Shown: one piece after another, positions 9,937-22,700 of the stretch | How the letters are laid out: every line of letters starts with the position of its first letter | Numbering within the stretch: the first letter of the stretch is position 1 | Source: Nilaparvata lugens | Taxonomy: Eukaryota > Arthropoda > Insecta > Hemiptera > Delphacidae | Length of the DNA stretch: 64,000 nt | Direction of reading: 5' to 3' | NCBI RefSeq assembly: GCF_014356525.2 | Contig: NC_052518.1 | Location: 12,354,201-12,418,200 of the forward strand | The notes under the pieces: generated by a model | What the model was told of the DNA's origin: nothing | The model's input: the letters and a program-made list of their open reading frames with translations, nothing else | The model's database searches: none | Translations under genes and position numbers: made by a program

Positions 9937-12900
9937 GTGATGTAGTTTCAATATTAGATATAATTAAATTTAAATTAATCATTTTCCTATTAACCTTACA
10001 GTGGGCGCGCCTTTGAAAGTTACATGAGTGCTGAATCTGAAATATTTCAGTTTCTGCACCTCATACCGCTCAGGCTTAGTCGCTTTGAAGGGAAAAGATG
10101 TTTATATAGCCTACATCAAGAGAAGTAATTTTGTAATAAATCTGGATGATCTTATTCATATTTTGAACATGATATACTATTATTCTGTAACAATAAACAG
10201 GAGTTTGTTACTAATAGGATTGAAAAAAATCATTGTTGAATACTAATCTCATGTGAAGAATTTACTTTTAGATACTGTCAAAACATGAAAAACGTTAGGC
10301 TGGTCACTAGCGGTAGGACATGCATGATATACATGTTGTTGTGTCATCACAGTGAAAGGCTTTGAGCAACATTTTTTGAGGTTAGGTTTTTGTATCGGAC
10401 ACGGTCCTCCCTGTCATTTTGAGGCAAATTTAATAATTTCATAGTTTATTGCATTCTTTCCAATAAGCCTGATTCCATAAAAATATTATCTATATATTTG
10501 TTTTTTATTATATACAGACTTGTCGGGAGAACGTGCTGAGAGGAAAATCCAGTCTCAAAAAAATTCGAAAACACATGAAGGAACTAACACTGCATGAAGT
10601 TGAAACTCAACAACAGCTGGCTAAGGTAAACATTTTTTTTTTGTTATAGTCATTCAATCTCAGATGTTTTCCATGCATGAAATCAAGCAAACAGCTGTTT
10701 GCAGAACAAAAACATAAGATTCTCATTGCAGCATACTCTTCTGTAATGAAATCATATGTTTTCTTTACAGTCGAGTATGTTTCCTAGTTCCGAAATAGGA
10801 ACAGAAAAACTGCTACAAAAACCTACCTTCAGCGCTCCAGGTGGAAGTTTTGTCAACTTCCACAAAACTCCTGGTTTGGAATTTGTAAACTAGGTTATGT
10901 TTATAGAATGCATGTAGTAACTTCAGCACAAGCAGGAAATGTTTTCTATTTCTCAATTATTCTTCTTTAGATTATTATGACAAAAAATAGTGTACGTTAC
11001 TTGAACGTGAATGTCTTTTGCAGTGCTCGAATGAAATTCTAGTCTCGACTATAAACATCATTATCGCCTGCAAAAGGCCCCTTCCCGGCCATGTGGCGTA
11101 AGACACTATTATTTTATTGTACTTTACTTCCTTTTCCATATGTATTTCAATTCAATTCTTTGGATCCTAGAATCTTAGGATCTTAGGATCTTTGGAATCC
11201 TAGATCCTAGAAATAGGAATACAATTTCCTATTCAAAAAAAGGGTACTATGATGTTATTTTAGAAAATAAAAATGAGTAGCCCTGAATACATACATCTTA
11301 AGAAGACATGGAACTATTCAAATCTATATTTCAATTTTTATTTTTCAGAAATTTCAATATTTCCAGTAAATTTATGAATAGCAATCGGCACATTGATCTG
11401 TGTGCGTTATCTAGTAATTTTCTGAATACTTTATGATGGACTAAGTTATTGTTTTTATGCGTAGGTCGATGAGTTCACAGAAGAGAAGGAAAACTGGCAG
11501 GGTGATGTTCTCAACATCTATCCTGCTGCCACCAATTTCAATCATCTTGGCATCGCCTTGCCGCTATCAGCTGAATCTGCACAGCTTTTACACGACAGAA
11601 AAATTGGTGAGCTTTTTCATTAGATATTTTGGCGTTTTCATGAGATCAAATTAAATTTGTTCACAGTCAATAATACAAGCAAGTTGTACCTCAAGGCAGA
11701 ATAGTTTATAGTCCAATTAATGAAAGATAATAATAGTTTAATGCGTTAATTTGTATTCTAATAGTTGATAGTTTAATAATACAGTAGTTGTATGGGTAGT
11801 GTACTCCTTGAATGACCTCATGATAATACAAAGTACCTCATGTGTAATGTAATGACAAAGACATGTTTTTTTAATTACAAATAAGCTTAGTAACAATTCA
11901 ATATGATAGTAATCTTGATTTTTTCCTCTCAACGTTTTGACATGATCATTATCTCTTCAGGATTTATTGCCAATGCATGAAGAATTCTTCCTTGTCACAA
12001 AAGTTTAGAAAACACAGAGTATTCTGCAACCTTTCTATTAGCATCAACAATGGGGCATCTGAATAAAAACAGAGCATATGCTCATGAGCATGAGGTTTTG
12101 CTCATGAGCATTAGGTAGAAGCATAAAGCATTTGCCCATTTTTATATGAATAAGCTTTACCTTATACTCTTACCTTATGCTCCTGAACTCTGGAGCAAAT
12201 GCTCACGTATTTTAAAGATTTTTCATCAGCTGATTCGCCTTTGTGGCCTTACTTTGTTTTTGTAGCTCACGTAAGCGCTAAATATGCAAGTATAGACACC
12301 GCTTGTGTTTGGTCGTCTGCTCTGTTCTCTATCCATAAATTGAGTTTTAGGTTAGTTGAGTTGGGTTATTTTGAAATAAAAGCGTGAAAAAATGCCTCTA
12401 TATTAATCTTTAGCATTATCTTATAATCTCAATAGCCTTCTTATAATCGTCTACACTCTCATCTTCTTAAATGCCTATTTCCTATTCTGTGATGGCTATC
12501 TTTATGTCTTTTGTAGGAATAATGGTGATATATATCATGGTTGTATCTAAAAAGAATTCTATAGTTCTCAACTATTGGTTATGATCTTATCTGGTATAGT
12601 TTTATCTGACTCAGACGAATTAGTTGAGCCATTTTACTATGAGCAAAAGGTGAAAAGCTGCTCCGGACTAGACTCACCTTTTTTGAAGCATTTGCTTCAA
12701 AAGTTGAGCAAATGCTCTAGTTTATCATACAATTTTGAGCATAAGCTTTTACTTTTGAACAAATGCTCTATTTTTTGATGAGGATGAGCAAAAGGTTTTG
12801 CTCACGTTTATTCATAGAAAATGAAGCATATGCTTCATATTTTAGAAGTATAAGCAAATGCTCAACTTTATTCATATAGCCCATTAAGTATTACTCATAA

Positions 12901-15900
12901 GCTTACTATCTTACTCACTTACTACCCATATTAACCTTCCGGCAGTCGCGCTGTTGTAGAAACTACAACAGTGACAGTTTTGTGATGCACAAAACTATTG
13001 GATGGGGTGGAGTCAGTGAATGAGTCACCTATGCATTGCAAAACTTTTTCCCCATCACTCCACTGAGTTGCAGTATCAACCGAGCAATGGTTCAGTCTTT
13101 AGGTGCCATTTAGTCGCGACAGTGCATAAGTCGCACTGTGCATAAGATATAAAGACTGTATAAGGAGACTGTAAACGAACCAATAACACAGGATTGATGG
13201 CTTTGCTTGGTGTACCTTATTGGGCTATGAAATGGTAATCATACAAATGTCATAGGCGTAAAATAATCCAAGAAGATGGAAAAAGTAATTATACAATTAA
13301 TATTTTTTGACAGTAAACAGAGTACATAACACTTGGAAAATTGGATGTTGTAAAAAGTACAACACGCGACTGCTCGTGTGATTTTGTAGTGCGCGACTAC
13401 CGGAAGTTTAATAATAAAATTCTTATTTTAATTTCCTTATTTTTTCGGGCTGCTTATGTGCTTTAAATGAATTGATTATCCTCCAGAACACCTTCCTTTG
13501 ATGACCACCATTCCTTCACACCATGTCCTTGTGATATCACCTGTAAAGTATCCAATTCACTATTAAGGACTGTTCTTCATTGATTCTGAATGAAATTGCC
13601 ATCCCCAATGCCTCGTAGGGGTGTGAGGGCAAGAATCTTCTCAATACATCAACTACAATAGAAATTTATTGAAAATGTTATTATGAGATGGAATTTGATG
13701 CCTATGCCAACGAGTTATTTTTTAAATATAACTCGGTATGTTTTAGAAATATATTATATCTGCATTAATTTCAATTGATCATTTTTCGTACAAAAAATTG
13801 TCATTCGTAAATTGAATCGGTCATAAGACTGATGTTTTGCTTGTATATATTCCAAACATATCTATTAGTATCTGCATTAGCTAGAAATGTTTGTTTGCTT
13901 CTCTATGATTAATTAATCCTTGGCAAACTCCTTATTGATTGATTGAGTACTTTATTTATGTAGATTACAATATATACTGGCTTTTACACTTATATACAAT
14001 AGCTTACAATACAGAAAAATTATAGATGAATTTACATAATATAGACTAAGAAAATGATTTCTGAACTGCATATGATATGAAAAAATCAATTGGTAATATC
14101 TATAGATAATGCTATATCACTATATTATATGATATACATAATTGTTATGCATCTACTTAAATTGGCGGAGCTTTGGACATATCAATGTCCATTCTTTGGA
14201 AAGAATATCCTTCCCACTAACTCTCTAGCATAATTATCGGAGAGTAATATTAACGGAGAGTAATAGAAGCCTGATCTAGTTCAATTACAGTAACATTTGA
14301 AAAACATTCCATTAAATGATGTTCTTCCTTCGTCTCTTAAACAGTTTGAATAGAAGCTAGTAATTCCTGTTTCAAAAGTAAATTGAATACATCAACATAT
14401 TGAATTAATAAAATTGATAACTGGATTTACAATTTTTAACAGAAAAAGCCTTATTAAGCATTGTTGTGATAAAGGTTTTAGAAAAGAGGGAAGCCGTTCT
14501 TTAATAGTTGAATGATTTTTCATTGCCCATATTTCAACTACTGAGGGGGTTAGTGTTGCCGTCTACAAGCGGATAGTGAGCAGGCTGCTCTGCATCGGTT
14601 CAGATGCTGCGGAGGCACTTTTACATTCTTAATATATATGAATATTTCTATTTCTAAACACAAAATACCATTCAGATATTACACACAATACCACGCTGAT
14701 AAAGCTATTACTCCCAACTCAGCCCTTTGAACGCCGGCGAGCTGAAAAAATTTTTTTCTATCTTCAGTTTTAATATTCATCATTATAATAAACTTAGTTA
14801 TATTCTTCTAAATTCCATTATTCATAGTTCATAATTTATTTTATCATCGCTAGTGTTTTGCTTTCTGTCTGATAATTTGCGACTCTTCCCTGCACACGGA
14901 CAAATCATCCAGGCAGGGAGAATTTATTCATGTAATTCATAACACTTTTATATTTTTATATGTCATATTTTATGAATAAACCAATTCGAATTTGAATATA
15001 TTGTGATTGTCAATTGTTGTTCTTTGTCGCTCATAATTAATATAATATGTACTCATTTGTTGTTACAATGATTGATTTATTTCTATACGTGATGAGTAAC
15101 AAGTAGCATACTTGTGTTTTCCAGGCTTACCTACATTGAGCTGTGAATTTGAAACTGATGTTGAGTTTGACTCGACAATTGATCCTGCTGACGTAGGCTG
15201 CTACTATGAAGGAGCAACGGATTATGTGGAAGATGGATCATTAGATGGAGAACAGTCGGTAAGTTGGTGATTTCAATCAAATAAAAAATTTTGTCAATCT
15301 TTGATTACTTTTACAAATTTAATTGTAGACAGAACTTTTTTTTTAAATCTGTAAGTAACAGCTTGTCAACGTTCCCGACAAAAAATAACTACCTTGTCTT
15401 GAATAAAAGTGAAAAATTATAACAATTTCAAAGTATTAGAATAGTGTAGAGAACGTGTTTTGATAATTTATTTTGTTCAATTAAAATAGTTATATTTATT
15501 CCAAAATAGAGGTACAAGAGCCAACATTTTTTCAATTTCCTGTATTATCTTACGTTTAAGTGAATAATAATAATTATTATTTTAAAAATCCCTTTGCCCT
15601 TCATCAAAGATTTGTATTTCTTTGTTTGAAATTGAATAAAAAATTGATGACTGCTCCACATCAAGATGAGTAAGCATCAGAAACAGTCTATAACACAAAT
15701 TGCATACAATTTTATGTAATAAAATAAGCTTCATCACCACAAGAAATATCGTGTTATTATCATCTACACTATACACTCTACACTACAGTAAAGAACTGGC
15801 TTATACACGTACGGGATAGGAAAATTATGTTTGACGCATCATCACGTCTGAACTACTGAACTGATTAACTTGAAACTTTGCATATAGATTCTTAATTTAA

Positions 15901-16679
15901 CTGAGGATGGTTATAAGCCTATTTTCAATTCTTCAAGTCAAGATTTCAGTTTGTCAAGTTCTAAAAAAGACCGGAGCACGCTAGTATTTAATAAGAACCT
16001 TTTTTGATGTGTATCATGAACAATAACTTCGTTTATTATATTATTGTGATTAATGGAATAGATCACATTATTCCTAAAACTTTTCATAATTTAAGATCAT
16101 TTAAATTGTCACTTGCTAATTCAGGACTGCTATAGATCAGTCACATGAATAGAATAGAATAGAAAGATGATTTCATTTATAATATAAACAACGCAAAAAA
16201 CATGTACAAAGAATGTGAAAAAATAGTATGTTGACTTTGCTCGAAAGAATCTTAATAATTTGAAAAACAATCATCATAGACATGGCCGAGGCCGTCAGTC
16301 GAGTTGATAGTAATAATTGCAGCTGCCCACTTTTATCTTTCTGTTCTAAAGCTTCCTACAATAATTGATAACTTCAGTTTGATCAGGCTACCGTGATAAT
16401 ACCCCAACCGTGAATAAGTAGATTAATCTTATCTATCAGTTTAGTGAAAAACAGTTTCACCCAAAACTAAGCTCACTATTACTAGAGCAAAAACAACTGG
16501 ACTCTCAACTCATTCATTCCTGAAGTAGTATAATGAATAAATTAATTAATAAATAAACAAAAAATAAATTAGAAAAAAAAGAAAAAAGAACGACTGAGTT
16601 AGAGAGAAGAGGTGGAGGAAAGAACCCTTATTTGTAAGTATATCAACTGTACAATATACTATATATCATATAATAGTAT

Positions 16680-16752
<73 letters not shown>

Positions 16753-19700
16753 GTCTATATAAACATCATACTGTTTTATGTATAATTTTAAACATTGAAT
16801 TCGGCGACTAACCAACCCCTATAACGTAGAGCATCCCTAAGAAAGCCGACGAGTCTGTTCCAATCTCTCCCATTTAAATAATCTATTATTGTGCTTTCAT
16901 TAACTTGTGAGCTGCCAAACCATGCCTTTCTTATTCCTCGCAATATCTTGCACCTGCCCATGAAGTGAACTACATCTTCCAACTCCCTACTGTTACATAA
17001 GCTGCACTCAAACCCACTCTCTTCTCTCCCTGGCCTGAAGTTGAGTGGTAACATACATGCTCTGGCCCTAAAAATAATATTTATAAAACTTCTCTTGAAG
17101 TTATCATTCAGATAGGCTCGATTCTGCAAGTCTAACAGCAAAGAGGCGTATAGTCTATGATACTCTGACCGTTCAGCACGCTCTCTCCACGTCGCATACA
17201 TGTTCTGACTCACTCTCTGCAGCAATTCGTTGATAGAACTCTCCCATCTATCCATGTGGGCAACACTGTCACTCCATTCTATACCATAACGCTGACAGAG
17301 GTCAATCCATACTTTGTACCATCCGCACTTCTTTACAATAAATTCATAAGCAATTTTGTATGGAAATCTCTCTGCCGGCAGACTAAACACTCTAATCAAG
17401 TAACCTAAGTGAAGCCTAAAAGTATGAATCCACATCAGCTCAACCTCACATTCTAAATAGATAAAATAATCAGGAGTATTTTTTGGAAGACCGAATAATC
17501 GCTTTATGAAATTTTTTTGAAATTTCTCCACTCGATCACTCTCAATATAGCCCCACACTTGAGCTGCGTAAGTTACGGTGGATCTGGAAGCTGCATTGAA
17601 GACCTGCCATTTGATAGAGAGCGGCGCTGAGTCATTGAGAATCAAGCTTCTCCAAACACTGTTTATACCAAACATTGCTGTCGCTACCCTATCCTCAAAG
17701 TGTTTTTTCATTGACAAGGATGAAGCGAAAATAACTCCCAAGTATTTGTACTCACTTACAACCTCCACTTCCTCTTCTCCGTAAAACCATTTTTCACTTT
17801 TCCTCAACTTTCCCCCTTTTCTAAAAACAACAACTTTAGATTTATTCATGTTTACAATCAGGTTCCATTGAGTGCAAAAAGTTCGAAGTCTACTCATCAT
17901 TTGTTGCAGTGAAATCGGGGTATCTGCTAGAATCACTACATCGTCTGCATACATAAGTCCATTTATGTCCAAGTTTCCAACCGACACACCTCCCCCAATA
18001 TGCTCACACAGGTCATGTATAAACAAGGAAAATAGCATCGGAGAGGCCAAGCAACCTTGTTTCACGCCGCTATTTACTGAAAACTCAGTCGACAGACCTC
18101 CATAACCGTTGCACCATACCTCACACTTATCATCGCTATACATTTGTTTTAAAATTCCTATAAATTTGCTCGATAAACCTGCGCATTTCTATCTATATTA
18201 TCGAAAGCTCCTTTGAAATCGATAAAGAAAGCATATAATTTTCTTTTTTTTACTTGTAAGTAGTAATTGACGACACTATGGAGAACAAAAATATTATCCA
18301 CAGTAGAATACCCGGGACGGAAGCCTGCTTGATTTTCTCTTATAATACCCCTTTCCTGCTCCCACTTTACTAATCTATTGCACATTATTCCCATGAAAAT
18401 CTTTGTCATTATATCCATACATGTAATGCCCCTGAAATTTGAGACACAGGAAGGATCACCTTTTTTATGAAGAGGGAAAATAATAGATTTTTTAAAAGAT
18501 TCCGGAACATAGCCACATGAGTAAATATCATCAAGTGCTTTTAGTAACAGTGTTTTAAAGATCTCGGGAGCTTTTTTATAGAATTCTGCTGTAATTCTAT
18601 CTTTACCGGGCGCTTTATTACCCTTCATTTTCGCAAGAACGGCATTCAATTCACTCATATCCAACTCCTTGTCTAGAGATGCTATTTCAACACTGGGCGG
18701 CGCATATGAGATTGGCTCACTTAAACTAACAGGTGTAAATAATTCTGAAAAATATTCGACCCACTCTTCTGGTTTTATAGAGACAATTTGATTAATACGG
18801 CTTCTCTTCAAGCTCCCTACAAGCTTCCAGAAATCTTTAGAATTGTTCACTTCACGTAATTTATCATTAATATTCACGTAATGGGACTTCTTCTTCTCTT
18901 TACACAGTCTTTTATACTCCCTTGTTGAGTTCAAATAATCATTTTTAGTTGAGCTATTATTAAATTTTCTAAATAATTTTAGTAAGCTAAACATTTTACT
19001 TCTAGCTCTTTCACTGTCTCGGTCGAACCATACCTGCTGTTTAATAGCCTTTTTATTTGAATTAGTTACAACGTCTTTTGATATTCTGATACGTGACAAG
19101 TCATTATTATCAACTGTGACTTCGATTGGAATGTTCTGTAAGGAACCTACTCTAGCATTCCAATCCCCGACTAATATATTACTCGACATAGAATCAGAGG
19201 TTGAGAGAAAATCCCACAGTGCATCAAAATCCTTTTGCCACTCCCCATCCGAGCCACCATTTAGATAAATTGGCAAAATACGTATTCTTTCATTATTTAT
19301 CTCAATTACAATGTGCGTTCTACCATGACAATCATTGAAAGAAAAATGTGGTGAAAATTACGTTTTATATCCCATCACTATTCCCCCTCTTGCTCGACCA
19401 AAACGACTACTCCTCACAGCATAATCCCAGACCAATGTATATTCCTGTAAATAAAAGTAATACTCCGTTTCTTGCCCTTCCTCTACGTGTGTCTCTAACA
19501 AAATGAAACAATTAAACTTTTTTAGAAAACCAAAAAATTGAAAATAATCTTTACCTTTTATGCCACATACATTATAAACTAAAAAATCAGACTCCCATTT
19601 ATTTAGAATAGGCCTACCTATGCGACTGACGGCCCCACCTCATTCAGTATCCATTCCTTGTTTGTATTTTCCTTTCCCATCCATGAAATATTTTAGAATT

Positions 19701-22700
19701 TCTTCTGTGCCAGCCCCTAGTACTTCCTTGAGTTTGTCTTCTCCCTTATGATCACCGAACTGCAGCCAGTCGTTCACCATATCCCATGTGAATGACATCT
19801 CCCCGATAAGTAGACGACCCGCACCTTCGCCTCCGGTTTTTTGTTTACAATAGCTTTCCGCAAGGCTAGTAGCTTTCCTCTTCCTTTCCGAGTCTCATAC
19901 GAATAGTCTTTGAATACGAAATAGTTTGTTCCTTTCAGCTTTTTTGAATTTGATAGTATGAAGTTAATGTCATCGTCACAGGGGAAATGGGCTATAATTA
20001 AACTGTTCTTTTTCGGTTTCCCTAATATATGTGCACGATTAACAAACACGTTATCATTACATCGTAGATAGTCCAAACAGAATCGTCTCACCACTGTCAC
20101 GAAATTTGTTTCCTTTGTTTCAAAATGCAGTCCCTTGAAAATGAGATTATTCCTTCTACTCCTATCCTCCAAATCTATGAGCCTTTTTGTTAAAGCGCTA
20201 TTCACATTTTTAATACATTGTAAATCTCGTTTTTGTTCCAAGTTTTCACCAGATAACCTTTCCACTGACAAATTAAGAACAGCTATATCGTCTTTAGAAG
20301 CTAGTTTGGACATTTTACTATTAAAATTTTCCATAATTCTAGTTTCCAAACCATCCAATAACACTTTAAACTTTTGCTCATCCATTTCACTTGTCACAAG
20401 TTCTAGACGCTTTTTACCCGGCCTATAATTAACTTCTGGAGACACTTTTGAACGTTCACGTTTTTTAAACGAATTGGATGGCGAGAAGTACGAGTCCATA
20501 CCTTTAGACATTTAATAGATTATCCACAGAAGAAACAACTGCACTTGTAACACAGGATTAGATTATTAGTTCAGAAATACTGCATAAATACAACTCCACT
20601 TATAACTTGGGAATAAATTATTAGTTCAGAAATACATTGGAAAAACAATCTTAAACACTTTAGTAACTACACTTCGAAACAGTCGAGGCTGTGTTAAACG
20701 AGAGGCCGTTCAGAGCGATAAGATAGCACGTCTGCTCTGCTCAACGTCCAAAACTCAACTCCTTAGATCAGTCACATGATTTGGGCTCAAATTAAAGCAA
20801 CTTTAGGGGAGAATATAGAGTACTGCGCATGCGTTTGCAGTCTGTTAACTGTAACCTTTAGAGTAGCCAACCATAGTCCATTCACTAGCCAGTCCAATTT
20901 TCCCAACCATCTAAATTTGAGGAGGCAGCGTTCAAAAAAGATCTTGTCACAAAAAATCAAAAATCGAGTTATTGGTATCATTTTAAAGGTTATGTTGAGC
21001 GCTACAAGCCTGCTTGCTCAGAACTAGTCAGAAAAAATCTATTCCAATGTTATTTAATAGTAAAACTTGACATATCAGACAAAAAGAGTTTTGTCCACGA
21101 GTAGTTTCTGATCAGAAAAGGTTTAGTCACAATCACAAAGCAGTAACCATGGAAACCGCAACCCATGATGCTTTGCAAATCTAGACCCGGCCTGACTTTT
21201 ACAGAATGTTTGAGGTTATGTTAGTGAGTTTCGACTTTCGACAGTGATGAATTACAGCGGTCAATTTGAATCTGGAACAACAAAAATCATATTATCATCC
21301 CATTTAAAATAAGATGATTTTAAAATTAAGTATTGGAAAAAACTGATGAAGAACCTAAGTATTTGCTTTTAGTGAATTTGGGCCTTGGAATGAATAATAA
21401 TTCATCCTGGCTGTTTTCAAATGACATATTTTCAAAGAAAACCCACATTCAGGAGACAATCCAGTCACATACTGAAAGTGTAAAGAAGTGTTGTCCACAT
21501 GTGTCAATCAAAGAAGATTTAGTCCAACATTTGAAGCTCTATTATCCAAAAACTATTAATATTCTAGGAACAAATTTTTGATCAATAATGTCTTTGATGC
21601 CTGATTAATCATGTAAAAAAATTCAATTCTCTACACTGGTTAATATTGTTACAACAGTTTTTTGTCATTTGTGAGAATTTAGCTTTTGGTGACACAATCT
21701 TTTTTGAACGCCGCCTCCTCATCCTATAAAATTTGTTTTGTAGTGAGAAAGCTAGTGATATTTTGGTTCAAGAATCAAGAATTTTTTATTGTCACAAACA
21801 AAATTGCATAGACAAAAGTCACTTGATATAAATATCACAATATTAATACTAGGATCAAGTACAGGTCAGATTAACTTACATTATAAAAACTATAATAAAA
21901 TTAAAACTCATAATATTATGGATGAGAGTCACCAGTTTAAATCTCTTCAACAGAGTAAAATGCTCTCTCCTTCAACCATTTTGTTATAATATATTTGAAT
22001 CTTTTACATTTATAATTTCTAACTTCAGGTGATAGAGCATTAAACATTTTTACACCAACATAGCTATACACTTTTTGTGTCTTAGCGAGCCTAACTCGAC
22101 TTGGATCAATCTGAGTGACAGCTCTTGTGTTATATTCATGGATGTTTCCTCTTAAATTGAAAAGACTAAGGTTATTCTTCACATACATTAAACAGTCCAA
22201 CATAAAAATACAGGGAAGAGTCAGAACACCATTGGCTGAAAAAAACGGCCTACAAGATTCTCTCATGCCTGGATTTAATACTGTACGTAGAGCTCTTTTC
22301 TGGCAAAGGAAACATCTTTTGCCCCGCTAGAGTTACCCCATAACAGAGTTCCATACTGCAGGTGTAAGTGGAAAAAAGCAAAATAATCAGTTAGAGCAAG
22401 GTTCGTGCTGGTACAAAATTTTAATTTCTTCAATAAAAAGATTACCCTAGCCCTAGATAGTCTGCTGCAAAGTGAATCGGTATGGCTGAATATATCGGTT
22501 GGATGAAGATAGAACTTGGTTCAAATCTGCTTTAAACATAGATTTCTGTTTGATAATTTTTTGAAAATTGTTGCAGGAGAACATGGTTTCTACTTGCTGC
22601 GTAGAGGACGACTGGGAGACCTTTGACCCTTACCTTTTCATCAAACATCTACCGCCGCTGACCTTTGAAATGAGGGCTAGGTGTCCTGCTCTCCCTCTCA

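Larger units (their letters stand above)
9937..11464 (+). other. CTDSPL2: introns 1-3 of CTDSPL2
   Basis: Introns 9937-10517, 10626-10770 and 10885-11464. Intron 3 has a small imperfect tandem of GGATCCTAGAATCTTAGGATC near 11160-11210. Nothing else recognised. Confidence 0.7.
16133..20779 (-). mobile_element. near full-length LINE with perfect 16-bp target duplication (intron 5)
   Basis: TAGATCAGTCACATGA occurs at 16133-16148 and again at 20764-20779, bounding a 4615-bp insertion (16149-20763) antisense to CTDSPL2. Reading the minus strand: a 5' leader of about 250 bp, ORF1 (20511 downwards), ORF2 with endonuclease and reverse transcriptase (about 19650 to 16788), a 3' UTR with a TA microsatellite, and a tail of ATTCT units (TTCTATTCTATTCTAT) next to the duplication. 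The simple-repeat tail and variable-length duplication are the signature of target-primed reverse transcription. The clade is not certain; domain order and the C-terminal CCHC motif fit a CR1/L2-like or related lineage. Confidence 0.95.

Noticed and set aside
21333..21581. 82-codon + strand frame in intron 5
   Set aside because: Starts only at TTG, no family resemblance, sits in a fold-back element; mentioned there but not called as a gene.
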